41,957 bases of DNA from Bacteroidia bacterium (GTDB lineage Bacteria; Bacteroidota; Bacteroidia; Flavobacteriales; Flavobacteriaceae). Under the pieces are notes generated by a model. That model was not told where the DNA came from and did no database searches. It worked only from the letters and a program-made list of their open reading frames with translations. How positions within the stretch are numbered: the stretch's first letter is position 1; each line of letters starts with the position of its first letter. The stretch is taken from positions 1 through 41,957 of the forward strand of contig JAUIBH010000027.1 of NCBI GenBank assembly GCA_030427985.1, in the 5' to 3' direction. A program made the translations under genes and the position numbers. This document shows positions 31,377 to 40,128 of the stretch, in pieces.

Positions 31377-33932
31377 TTATTTTTCAGTTTCGGGTGATTT
31401 TTCAACTTTCTTTATTTTGATGGTGAGCTCTTCTTTTTTCTCATCCAAGTCCATAAAGATACTATCACCTTCATCCAATTTAGAATTTACAATTTCCTCG
31501 GCAAGGGCATCCTCAATATACTTTTGGATGGCTCTTTTAAGCGGTCTGGCCCCATATTGTTTGTCAAAACCTTTATCGGCAATATAATCCTTGGCCTTGT
31601 CCGAAAGACTAAGGTCATACCCTATATCCTTGATTCTGGCGTACAACTTGTCCAATTCAATATCAATGATTTTGTGAATATCCTCTCTTTCCAATGGATT
31701 AAAGACAATCACGTCATCAATACGGTTCAAGAACTCTGGCGCAAATGCTTTTTTAAGGGCATTTTCAATGACACTTTTTTGATGGGTGTCGGCCTGCGCT
31801 TTTTTGGCAGCAGTACCAAAACCGATGCCTTGTCCAAAATCCTTCAATTGACGTGCCCCAATGTTGGAGGTCATAATAATAATGGTATTCCTGAAATCTA
31901 TCTTTCTACCGAGACTGTCGGTAAGGAAACCATCATCCAAAACTTGGAGCAACATATTGAATACATCTGGGTGTGCCTTTTCAACCTCATCCAAAAGGAT
32001 AACAGAGTACGGTTTGCGGCGTACTTTTTCGGTCAACTGCCCGCCTTCTTCATACCCTACATATCCTGGAGGTGCACCAACCAATCTGGAAATGGCGAAT
32101 TTTTCCATGTATTCGCTCATATCTATTCGAATCAGGGCATCTTCAGAATCAAAAAGCTCTTTGGCCAAAATCTTGGCCAATTGCGTTTTACCCACTCCAG
32201 TCTGACCCAGGAATATGAAAGAGCCAATAGGTTTATTAGGGTCTTTCAATCCTGCACGGTTCCGTTGTATGGCCTTGGCCACTTTGGCAACGGCATCATC
32301 CTGACCAATAACAAAACCTTTGATCAAATTGGGCAATTCTGCCAGTTTATTGCTCTCGGTCTGTGCAATTTTATTAACAGGAATACCGCTCATCATGGAG
32401 ACCACATCGGCAACATTTTCTTCTGAAACGGTTTCACGATGGAGCCTGCTCTCTTCTTCCCAATGCTCTTGGGCCGATGCCAATTCTTTTTCAAGACGTT
32501 TTTCATCGTCCCGAAGCTTGGCGGCCTCTTCATATTTTTGTTTTTTGACCACGCTGTTTTTCAATTCGCGTACATCTTCCAACTGGTTTTCCAGTTCCAA
32601 AATTTGCTTGGGAACATCCATGTTGACAATATGCACCCGAGAACCGGCTTCATCCATGGCATCAATAGCCTTGTCCGGCAAAAAGCGGTCCGTCATATAA
32701 CGATTGGTCAACTTTACACAGGCCAAAATGGCTTCATCCGTATAGTTGACGTTATGATGGTCTTCATATTTGCCTTTGATGTTCATCAAAATCTCAATGG
32801 TTTCCTCTACAGAAGTAGGTTCCACCATCACTTTTTGGAAACGCCGCTCAAGGGCACCATCCTTTTCAATGTATTGTCTGTATTCATCAAGTGTTGTGGC
32901 TCCAATGCATTGGATTTCACCTCTGGCCAAGGCAGGTTTAAACATGTTTGAAGCATCCAAACTACCTGTTGCACCACCGGCACCTACGATAGTGTGAATC
33001 TCATCGATGAACAAAATGATGTCATCGTTCTTTTCAAGTTCATTCATCACCGCTTTCATGCGTTCCTCAAACTGACCACGGTATTTGGTACCGGCCACCA
33101 ATGAAGCCAAATCCAAAGTAACCACACGTTTGTTATAAAGAATACGGGATACTTTTTTATTGATGATGCGCAATGCCAAGCCTTCGGCAATGGCACTTTT
33201 ACCCACACCGGGCTCACCAATGAGCAATGGGTTGTTTTTCTTTCTCCTGCTCAATATCTGGGATACACGCTCAATTTCCTTTTCACGGCCCACAACAGGA
33301 TCTAACTTGTTCTCTTCGGCCAAACGGGTAAGGTCACGTCCAAAATTGTCCAAAACGGGTGTCTTGGATTTTTTGGTGCCTTTTTGACCGGAGCTTGAAC
33401 CAAAAGTACTTTCCTTGGCATCACCAGCATCATCTGGATCGCTTGGGAAGGATTCCGCTTGTGGCGAATCTATATAATCATCATCACTGGTGATCATGGA
33501 TTTGAACTGTTCTTTGACGTTATCGTAGTCCACTTTTAGCTTGTGCAACAATTTGGTTGTAGGGTCATTCTCATTTCTAAGAATGCACAACAACAGATGT
33601 GCGGTATTGATGGAAGAGCTTTGGAAAAGCTTTGCTTCCAAAAAAGTGGTCTTCAACGCACGCTCGGCCTGCCGGGTGAGGTGAAGGTTTTTCTTGTCCT
33701 TTTGCATGGTTCCCGTATTTGGGTTTGCCGGACTAAGGATTTCCACCTTTCTGCGAAGGTGGTCCAGATCTACGTCCAGGGCATCCAATATGTTAATGGC
33801 CTTGCCATTTCCATCTCTTAAAAGACCCAGCATAAGGTGTTCTGTGCCAATGAAATCGTGTCCCAATCTCAAGGCTTCTTCTTTGCTGTATGCTATTACG
33901 TCTTTTACTCGGGGGGAAAAATTATCATCCAT
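31377..33932 (-). CDS. clpC: Clp protease ATPase subunit ClpC
   Basis: AAA+ unfoldase that feeds substrates to ClpP. The start is the ATG at 33932 ([16 protein letters not shown]), 851 aa; six extra upstream codons exist but do not match the family. Double Clp_N repeats fill residues about 1-150, D1 Walker A is GEPGVGKSA near 239, a UVR/M-domain coiled-coil ([21 protein letters not shown]) lies near 470, and D2 Walker A is GQTGVGKTQ near 580. The IGF loop (GQGIGFGT) that docks on ClpP is present. It lacks a ClpB-length M domain. A strong terminator follows; the promoter should lie in the 262-bp region shared with gyrA. Confidence 0.96.
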   Translation of the reverse strand: MDDNFSPRVKDVIAYSKEEALRLGHDFIGTEHLMLGLLRDGNGKAINILDALDVDLDHLRRKVEILSPANPNTGTMQKDKKNLHLTRQAERALKTTFLEAKLFQSSSINTAHLLLCILRNENDPTTKLLHKLKVDYDNVKEQFKSMITSDDDYIDSPQAESFPSDPDDAGDAKESTFGSSSGQKGTKKSKTPVLDNFGRDLTRLAEENKLDPVVGREKEIERVSQILSRRKKNNPLLIGEPGVGKSAIAEGLALRIINKKVSRILYNKRVVTLDLASLVAGTKYRGQFEERMKAVMNELEKNDDIILFIDEIHTIVGAGGATGSLDASNMFKPALARGEIQCIGATTLDEYRQYIEKDGALERRFQKVMVEPTSVEETIEILMNIKGKYEDHHNVNYTDEAILACVKLTNRYMTDRFLPDKAIDAMDEAGSRVHIVNMDVPKQILELENQLEDVRELKNSVVKKQKYEEAAKLRDDEKRLEKELASAQEHWEEESRLHRETVSEENVADVVSMMSGIPVNKIAQTESNKLAELPNLIKGFVIGQDDAVAKVAKAIQRNRAGLKDPNKPIGSFIFLGQTGVGKTQLAKILAKELFDSEDALIRIDMSEYMEKFAISRLVGAPPGYVGYEEGGQLTEKVRRKPYSVILLDEVEKAHPDVFNMLLQVLDDGFLTDSLGRKIDFRNTIIIMTSNIGARQLKDFGQGIGFGTAAKKAQADTHQKSVIENALKKAFAPEFLNRIDDVIVFNPLEREDIHKIIDIELDKLYARIKDIGYDLSLSDKAKDYIADKGFDKQYGARPLKRAIQKYIEDALAEEIVNSKLDEGDSIFMDLDEKKEELTIKIKKVEKSPETEK

Positions 33933-34194
33933 ACCTTTCTTTTTCAGCAATTAAAATTAATAAAAGTATTGTTACTGTGGTCAAATACCGTACCCTTATT
34001 CGATAAACTAGTATTAAATGTCGAAATAATGGACACTTTTTAGGTGGTTTAACATAGCTTTATTACAATATGGGGATGTTGGTCGGAAATGTTGATAATT
34101 TTTTTAATAAAGTAAGTCCCTATTGTTCTGAAAGGGTCTATTTTCCGTATATTGCCATGATATTTTAACCACTAAAAAACAATAAGATTTTAGC
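33933..34194. other. Divergent intergenic region clpC/gyrA
   Basis: 262 bp without a gene, AT-rich. On the plus strand TTG (34123-34125) is followed after 22 nt by TATATTG (34148-34154), a weak promoter-like pair for gyrA. No convincing box was found for clpC, and no CtsR- or HrcA-like operator repeat is evident. Confidence 0.45.
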
Positions 34195-36681
34195 ATGGCG
34201 GAAGGAGAAAAGTTAATTCCTATCAACATAGAGGATGAGATGAAATCTGCCTACATTGATTATTCAATGTCGGTCATTGTGTCACGTGCCCTGCCAGATG
34301 TTCGTGATGGACTAAAACCTGTTCACCGTAGAGTACTTTTTGGAATGCACGAACTTGGGGTAAGATCTAACAGTTCGCACAAGAAATCTGCTCGTATTGT
34401 TGGGGAGGTTTTGGGTAAGTACCACCCACATGGAGATACATCGGTTTATGATACCATGGTGCGTATGGCCCAAGAATGGAGTCTGCGATATATGCTTGTA
34501 GACGGTCAAGGAAACTTTGGTTCAGTTGATGGGGACAGCCCCGCGGCCATGCGTTATACCGAGGCCAAGATGCGGAAGATCGCAGAGGAGATGTTGGCCG
34601 ATATCGATAAGGATACGGTGGACCATCAACTCAATTTTGATGATTCGTTGCAAGAACCTTCCGTTCTTCCAACCCGTATCCCAAACTTATTGGTGAACGG
34701 TGCTTCCGGTATTGCGGTGGGAATGGCGACCAATATGCCTCCACATAACCTATCGGAAGTGGTGGACGGTACCATTGCCTATATCGACAACAGCGATATT
34801 GAAATAGATGAGCTAATCACACACATCAAAGCTCCTGATTTTCCCACAGGTGGAATCATTTATGGATATGATGGGGTGAAAGAGGCTTTTCATACCGGTA
34901 GAGGTCGTGTGGTAATGCGTGCCAAAGCTTCATTTGAAGAAGTTCAAGGAAGAGAATGCATCGTGGTTACCGAAATTCCATACCAAGTCAATAAGGCAGA
35001 TATGATCAAAAAGACTGCCGACTTGGTCAACGAGAAAAAAATAGAAGGGATTGCATCCATCAGGGATGAATCCGACAGAAAAGGGATGCGCATCGTTTAT
35101 ATTTTAAAACGCGATGCCATACCCAATATCGTATTGAATATGCTGTACAAGTATACAGCACTTCAATCCTCTTTCAGTGTCAACAACATTGCCTTGGTCA
35201 ATGGTAGGCCACAATTGTTGAACCTGAAGGAAATCATTCACCACTTTGTGGAGCACAGGCATGAGGTGGTGGTCCGTAGGACCAAATACGAATTGCAAAA
35301 AGCCGAAGACCGGGCACATATCCTGGAAGGGTTGATCATTGCTTCGGATAATATTGATGAAGTAATTGCCATTATACGCGCTTCTTCCAATGTTGAGGAA
35401 GCCCGTAATAGTTTAATGGAGCGCTTTAAGTTGACAGAGGTTCAGGCCAAGGCCATTGTGGAAATGCGTTTGCGTCAACTTACTGGTCTGGAACAAGACA
35501 AATTGCGTGAAGAGCATGCAGAACTTTTGAAGACTATTGAGGATTTAAAAGATATTCTTGCTAAGAAAGAGCGCAGAATGCAGATCATCAAAGATGAGTT
35601 GTTGGAGGTGAAAGATAAGTACGGTGACGAAAGAAGGTCTGAAATCAACTATGCCGGTGGTGACTTGAGCATTGAGGACATGATTCCAGATGAGCAAGTG
35701 GTCATTACCATTTCCCATGCAGGCTACATTAAAAGAACACCTTTATCAGAATATAAAACTCAAAATAGGGGTGGTGTGGGCCAAAAGGCTTCCTCAACCC
35801 GAAACGAGGATTTCTTGGAACACCTTTTTGTGGGCACCAACCACCAATACATGTTGTTCTTTACCCAAAATGGTAAATGTTTCTGGATGCGGGTCTATGA
35901 AATTCCAGAAGGAAGCAGAACTTCAAAAGGTAGGGCTATACAGAACCTGATCAATATAGAAATGGAGGATAAGGTGAAGGCCTTTATCTGTACGCAAGAC
36001 CTCAAGGATGAGGACTATGTGAACAGTCACTACGTGATCATGGCCACGAAAAAAGGTACGGTCAAGAAAACTTCATTGGAGCAATATTCCAGACCTAGAC
36101 AAAATGGTATAAATGCCATTACCATTAAGGATGATGATGAGCTTTTGGAAGCTAAACTCACCACAGGTACCAGCCAGATTTTCTTGGGGTTGAAATCAGG
36201 AAAAGCCATCCGTTTTGAAGAAAGCAAAACACGGCCCATGGGTAGAAATGCCTCCGGTGTTCGTGGAATTAGGTTGGCCGATGATAATGATGAGGTAATC
36301 GGTATGGTCTCTGTGCATAATTTTGAAGATGATATCTTGGTCGTTTCAGAAAATGGGTACGGTAAAAGATCCAACTTAGAGGATTATCGCGTAACTAATA
36401 GAGGTGGAAAAGGAGTGAAGACCATTTCCATCACTGATAAGACTGGTGGACTTGTTGCTATCAAAAATGTAACAGATACTGATGACCTTATGATCATCAA
36501 CAAATCTGGAATAGCCATTAGAATGAGCGTGGAAGACCTACGCGTTATGGGAAGGGCCACACAAGGGGTTCGTCTCATCAACCTAAGGGAAGGCGATTCC
36601 ATAGCTGCAGTGGCCAAGGTCATGAAAGAAGATGATGACCTTGATGATGCCGATGTCCTTGATATAGAGGTCAATGATTAA
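34195..36681 (+). CDS. gyrA: DNA gyrase subunit A
   Basis: Type II topoisomerase subunit that cleaves and rejoins DNA. The catalytic tyrosine is Tyr121 in AAMRYTEAK. The quinolone-resistance region reads [17 protein letters not shown]; the residue equivalent to E. coli Ser83 is Thr82, and that of Asp87 is Asp86. The C-terminal wrapping domain has six repeated blades with the GyrA box as QNRGGVG. Length 828 aa is typical for the phylum and shorter than E. coli (875), with an acidic tail ([11 protein letters not shown]). The TPR-protein gene follows after 71 bp. Confidence 0.98.
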   Translation: MAEGEKLIPINIEDEMKSAYIDYSMSVIVSRALPDVRDGLKPVHRRVLFGMHELGVRSNSSHKKSARIVGEVLGKYHPHGDTSVYDTMVRMAQEWSLRYMLVDGQGNFGSVDGDSPAAMRYTEAKMRKIAEEMLADIDKDTVDHQLNFDDSLQEPSVLPTRIPNLLVNGASGIAVGMATNMPPHNLSEVVDGTIAYIDNSDIEIDELITHIKAPDFPTGGIIYGYDGVKEAFHTGRGRVVMRAKASFEEVQGRECIVVTEIPYQVNKADMIKKTADLVNEKKIEGIASIRDESDRKGMRIVYILKRDAIPNIVLNMLYKYTALQSSFSVNNIALVNGRPQLLNLKEIIHHFVEHRHEVVVRRTKYELQKAEDRAHILEGLIIASDNIDEVIAIIRASSNVEEARNSLMERFKLTEVQAKAIVEMRLRQLTGLEQDKLREEHAELLKTIEDLKDILAKKERRMQIIKDELLEVKDKYGDERRSEINYAGGDLSIEDMIPDEQVVITISHAGYIKRTPLSEYKTQNRGGVGQKASSTRNEDFLEHLFVGTNHQYMLFFTQNGKCFWMRVYEIPEGSRTSKGRAIQNLINIEMEDKVKAFICTQDLKDEDYVNSHYVIMATKKGTVKKTSLEQYSRPRQNGINAITIKDDDELLEAKLTTGTSQIFLGLKSGKAIRFEESKTRPMGRNASGVRGIRLADDNDEVIGMVSVHNFEDDILVVSENGYGKRSNLEDYRVTNRGGKGVKTISITDKTGGLVAIKNVTDTDDLMIINKSGIAIRMSVEDLRVMGRATQGVRLINLREGDSIAAVAKVMKEDDDLDDADVLDIEVND

Positions 36682-36752
36682 GATGGCATGGCTATTGCAG
36701 ATATAATGAAAATAATTAATAATCCGTAAACACTAAATAATTACATTTTAAC

Positions 36753-38015
36753 ATGAAGACTAAAGTTTTAATACTATTAGCCATAGGAATTTCAGCAATG
36801 GGCTTTTCCCAGAAGAGTGAAATCAGGGATGCTGAAAAAGCATTGAAAGATGGTGATGCTGCCGCGGCTAAAACAGCTTTGGAGGCTGCCTCCTCTACAA
36901 TTGATGCTGCTGATGAAAAATTGCAGGCCCAATATTATGCCGTTTTAGGCAACGTACATTCCGATTTGGCATCCAAAGGAGACGCCACTGCCTTCCAACC
37001 TGCCATTGATGCCTATAAAAAGGTTATTTCTATTGAAGAGGCTAGCGGAAAGGAAAAGTACACTACCGTGGCACAACAAAAATTATCTGAAATGACAGCC
37101 GACTTGGTAAATGCTGCTGTTGAGGATAACAATAACCAGAAATTTGCTGAAGCTGCTGAAAAATTGTATTTGAGCTACAAGCTGAGTCCGGCAGATACAG
37201 TTTATCTATATTACGCTGCCAGTAGTGCAGTTAATGGACAAGAGTATGAGCAAGCCTTGGGGTACTATAATGAACTCAAAGATCTTGGCTATGACGGAAG
37301 CGGGGTAACCTATACTGCAGTCAATGTTGAAACCGGTGAGGTTGAAACTATGGACAAGAACACAAGGGACTTATATGTAAAAGCAGGTACGCACAAGGAT
37401 CCCAAAGAGGAAAAAAGTCCTTCCAAAAAACCAGAGATAGTTAAGAACGTAGCCTTGATTTACCAGCAATTAGGTGATTCTGATAAGGCTCTTGAAGCTT
37501 ATGCAGATGCACGTCAAGCCAATCCAGAAGATGTAAACCTTGTATTGGGAGAAGCTAATTTGTACTATTCGCTCGGTGATAAGGACAAGTTTAAGGAATT
37601 GATGGCCCAAGCCTCTGAAATGGCTCCTGACAATGCTGATTTGTTATACAACATTGGAGTTATCAACATGGAGCAAGGAAATTTGGAAGATGCCAGGGAT
37701 GCTTACAAGAAGACCCTTGCCATTGACCCAGGCTACATTAATGCACTTTTGAACCTATCCACAACTTACGTAAACGAAGGTAACGGTCTTATTGACGAAA
37801 TGAACGCCTTGGGCAGTTCTAAGGCAGATATTGCTAAATACGATGAGTTAAAAGCGAAAAAGGATAGTTTGTTCAGGGAAGGTGCCAAAGTATTGGAAGA
37901 TGCTGTTAAAACCAATCCTGATAACCAAAGTATCTTGACCCAGTTGAAAAATATCTATGGAGCTTTGGGTGATACCGAAAACTTCATGAGAGTTAAAAAA
38001 CTTTTGGGGGAATAG
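36753..38015 (+). CDS. Secreted TPR-repeat protein
   Basis: Exported tetratricopeptide-repeat protein of 420 aa, function unknown. A signal peptide (MKTKVLILLAIGISAMGFSQ) is cleaved near residue 19. Helical repeats include AEKALKDGDAAAAKTALEAA, a low-complexity Ala-rich start, and canonical units such as ALIYQQLGDSDKALEAYADARQ, ADLLYNIGVINMEQGNLEDA and the following repeat. It lies behind gyrA, possibly transcribed with it, and ends at a bidirectional terminator. Confidence 0.88.
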   Translation: MKTKVLILLAIGISAMGFSQKSEIRDAEKALKDGDAAAAKTALEAASSTIDAADEKLQAQYYAVLGNVHSDLASKGDATAFQPAIDAYKKVISIEEASGKEKYTTVAQQKLSEMTADLVNAAVEDNNNQKFAEAAEKLYLSYKLSPADTVYLYYAASSAVNGQEYEQALGYYNELKDLGYDGSGVTYTAVNVETGEVETMDKNTRDLYVKAGTHKDPKEEKSPSKKPEIVKNVALIYQQLGDSDKALEAYADARQANPEDVNLVLGEANLYYSLGDKDKFKELMAQASEMAPDNADLLYNIGVINMEQGNLEDARDAYKKTLAIDPGYINALLNLSTTYVNEGNGLIDEMNALGSSKADIAKYDELKAKKDSLFREGAKVLEDAVKTNPDNQSILTQLKNIYGALGDTENFMRVKKLLGE

Positions 38016-38042
38016 TTCTCTCCTCCAATAAAAATTTAAAAA

Positions 38043-38070
38043 GGCCGCAATTTTGCGGCCCTTTTTCTTT
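38043..38070. terminator. Bidirectional terminator between TPR gene and NlpC/P60 gene
   Basis: GGCCGCAA-TT-TTGCGGCC stem-loop (38043-38060) followed by a T-rich tract on the plus strand and preceded by five As that give a T-run on the minus strand. It sits between two convergent genes and can serve both. Confidence 0.88.
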
Positions 38071-38819
38071 TAAAGTATTTTTTTGATGACCCTGAGCTTG
38101 TGGGTATACAACTTCTCCTGTGCATTAAAAATACCCGTATGGTCCAAGCGATCTATGCGTACATGACCGTGAACATGGATGATATAATTGTCTTTCAATA
38201 TAATGCCCACATGGTCAATGACGCCTTCGTTATCATCAAAGAAGGCAAGGTCGCCAGGTTCGCTCTCTTCAATAAAACTGAGAGGCTCTCCTTGTTTAGA
38301 TTGCCCTTCCGCATCCCGTTGCAGGCTATATCCATTGATTTTATACACCATTTGAGTGAATCCGGTGCCGTCAATGCCAAACGGAGTCTTCCCGCCTTTC
38401 AAATACGGTGCGTTTAAATACAAAAAGGCGGTGTCAACCAAGCTCAACTTTGGATTTTCACCTTCTATACTAGCTCCTTCAAAAGAGTGGTTGAGCAATG
38501 GCGAAGCGGAAACCATGGAACCTAACAAAATGGGGAGCAACACACCATTATTGGCACAAATATGGGAAATCACATCAGAAGAAATCTTCTTATCTCCACC
38601 CACCAATTTATCATAATCAACCTCAGAAATAAAAGTGAATTGTGGGTTGGAAACCCATCCTTCGCATTGATCATGGGCCACACGGATTCTGCTCCATTTT
38701 TTTCTACTTTCCAGCACTTTAAAATGTTCCCCATACAAAAGTTGGGAAACCATTTCAGTGCAATCGTCTGGCTGAACCCTAATGGGAACAATGCTCAAAT
38801 GGCAGATTCCATATTGCAT
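38070..38819 (-). CDS. SH3b-NlpC/P60 protein with catalytic Cys replaced by Gly
   Basis: Peptidoglycan-type NlpC/P60 (C40) fold, 249 aa. An SH3b-like domain occupies residues about 1-65 (GEHFKVLESRKKWSRIRV, GWVS), a linker follows, and the papain-like domain begins near 127. The segment YLKGGKTPFGIDGTGFTQMVY aligns with the usual GIDCSGF active site, but residue 151 is Gly (codon GGC at 38369-38367). His203 (DHVGIIL) and His215 (IIHVHGH) remain. The Trp of YLWGG is Lys here and ASG is VHG, so several active-site positions differ. There is no signal peptide. Likely catalytically inactive; possibly a binding protein. Confidence 0.85.
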   Translation of the reverse strand: MQYGICHLSIVPIRVQPDDCTEMVSQLLYGEHFKVLESRKKWSRIRVAHDQCEGWVSNPQFTFISEVDYDKLVGGDKKISSDVISHICANNGVLLPILLGSMVSASPLLNHSFEGASIEGENPKLSLVDTAFLYLNAPYLKGGKTPFGIDGTGFTQMVYKINGYSLQRDAEGQSKQGEPLSFIEESEPGDLAFFDDNEGVIDHVGIILKDNYIIHVHGHVRIDRLDHTGIFNAQEKLYTHKLRVIKKIL

Positions 38820-38839
38820 TTATTGGCTGAATTGGATAA

Positions 38840-40015
38840 CTAAATTCTTTCAAGAACAATGGCCGAAGCACCACCACCACCATTGCAAATGGCCGCGGCT
38901 CCCAATTTGGCATTGTTCTGTTTCAATACGTTGAGCAAGGTAATGGTGATTCTGGCTCCGGAGCATCCCAAAGGATGACCCAAGGAAACCGCTCCTCCGT
39001 TCACATTGACATTGGCATCGGTAAGCCCCAAAAGCTTTATGTTGGCCAATCCCACTACCGAAAAGGCCTCGTTGAACTCAAAATAATCCACATCGGATAG
39101 GGAAACGCCTGCTCTCTCTATGGCCTTTGGAAGCGCTTTGGCCGGAGCCGTGGTGAACCATTCCGGTTCTTGTGCCGCATCGGCATACCCTTTTATGTAG
39201 GCCAATGGTTCCAATCCCAGTTCCTTGGCTTTTTCTTCGCTCATCAGTACCACAGCAGCCGCTCCATCATTTATGGTGGAAGCATTGGCAGCCGTTACCG
39301 TGCCCTCTTTGGTAAATGCAGGCCGCAATGCCGGAATTTTTTCCAGTTTTACGTTTTTGTATTCCTCATCTTCATTTACAATGATGGGCTCACCCCTACG
39401 TTGGGGAACTTCCACAGGAACCACTTCATCCTTAAACTTTCCAGCTTCCCATGCTTCTGCAGACCTCTTGTAAGATTGAATGGCATAGGCATCTTGATCC
39501 TCACGGCTAAATTTATGTTCAGTGGCACAGGCATCAGCACAAACTCCCATGGCATTCTGATCATAAGCATCCTCCAGTCCATCTTTTTGCATACCGTCAA
39601 TTAAGGTGGCTGGACCAAACTTTACGCCGTTTCTCATATGCACATAATGCGGAATAAGGCTCATGTTTTCCATACCTCCAGCCACTACAATGGAATTTTC
39701 TCCCAAAGCTATGGACTGTGCCCCTAGCGTAATGGCTTTCATTCCCGATGCGCAAACCTTATTTACTGTTGTGCAGGGTACGGTATTGGGAATACCGGCA
39801 TAAATGGCCGCCTGACGCGCAGGAGCTTGTCCAGTTCCTGCCTGTACCACATTACCCATCAAAACTTCTTCTACCAATTCAGGTTTCAAGCCTATTTTTT
39901 CCAATGCTCCTTTAATGGCAATGGAACCCAATTTTGGGGCTGGTACAGTGGACAAAGCGCCCATAAAACTCCCAATTGGGGTCCTTACAGCCGAAACAAT
40001 AACAACTTTGTTCAT
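38840..40015 (-). CDS. Acetyl-CoA C-acyltransferase (thiolase)
   Basis: Thiolase of 391 aa, biosynthetic or degradative acetoacetyl-CoA type. The acyl-accepting Cys88 is in NKVCASGMKA, the second site GHPLGCSGAR and the catalytic CNGGGGAS are near the C-terminus, and NEAFSVV carries the third. It most resembles acetyl-CoA acetyltransferases (AtoB/ThlA group). Neighbours (NlpC/P60 and PgpH) give no pathway clue, so the direction of the reaction in the cell is unknown. Confidence 0.93.
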   Translation of the reverse strand: MNKVVIVSAVRTPIGSFMGALSTVPAPKLGSIAIKGALEKIGLKPELVEEVLMGNVVQAGTGQAPARQAAIYAGIPNTVPCTTVNKVCASGMKAITLGAQSIALGENSIVVAGGMENMSLIPHYVHMRNGVKFGPATLIDGMQKDGLEDAYDQNAMGVCADACATEHKFSREDQDAYAIQSYKRSAEAWEAGKFKDEVVPVEVPQRRGEPIIVNEDEEYKNVKLEKIPALRPAFTKEGTVTAANASTINDGAAAVVLMSEEKAKELGLEPLAYIKGYADAAQEPEWFTTAPAKALPKAIERAGVSLSDVDYFEFNEAFSVVGLANIKLLGLTDANVNVNGGAVSLGHPLGCSGARITITLLNVLKQNNAKLGAAAICNGGGGASAIVLERI

Positions 40016-40102
40016 ATGTGCATTTTTACTGATGCGAAAATACTAAAATTAAATGCAAAAGGTCTAGAACAGGCAAGAGGGCCACTTCTTATTTATATTT
40101 TC

Positions 40103-40110
40103 TATTTTTG
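40103..40110 (+). promoter_or_regulatory. Putative -7 promoter box of the PgpH-like gene; decides the start
   Basis: TATTTTTG, an exact TAxxTTTG match. The implied start near 40116 excludes the in-frame ATG at 40111 and favours the ATG at 40129. No -33 TTG at the right distance. Confidence 0.5.
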
Positions 40111-40128
40111 ATGTTAACAGCACGCAGA

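Noticed and set aside
31524..32426. 300-aa open frame on the plus strand
   Set aside because: Antisense to clpC within its conserved ATPase region; no recognisable motif.
34312..34509. Minus-strand small open frame within gyrA
   Set aside because: Antisense to the conserved GyrA breakage-rejoining domain; no supporting motif.
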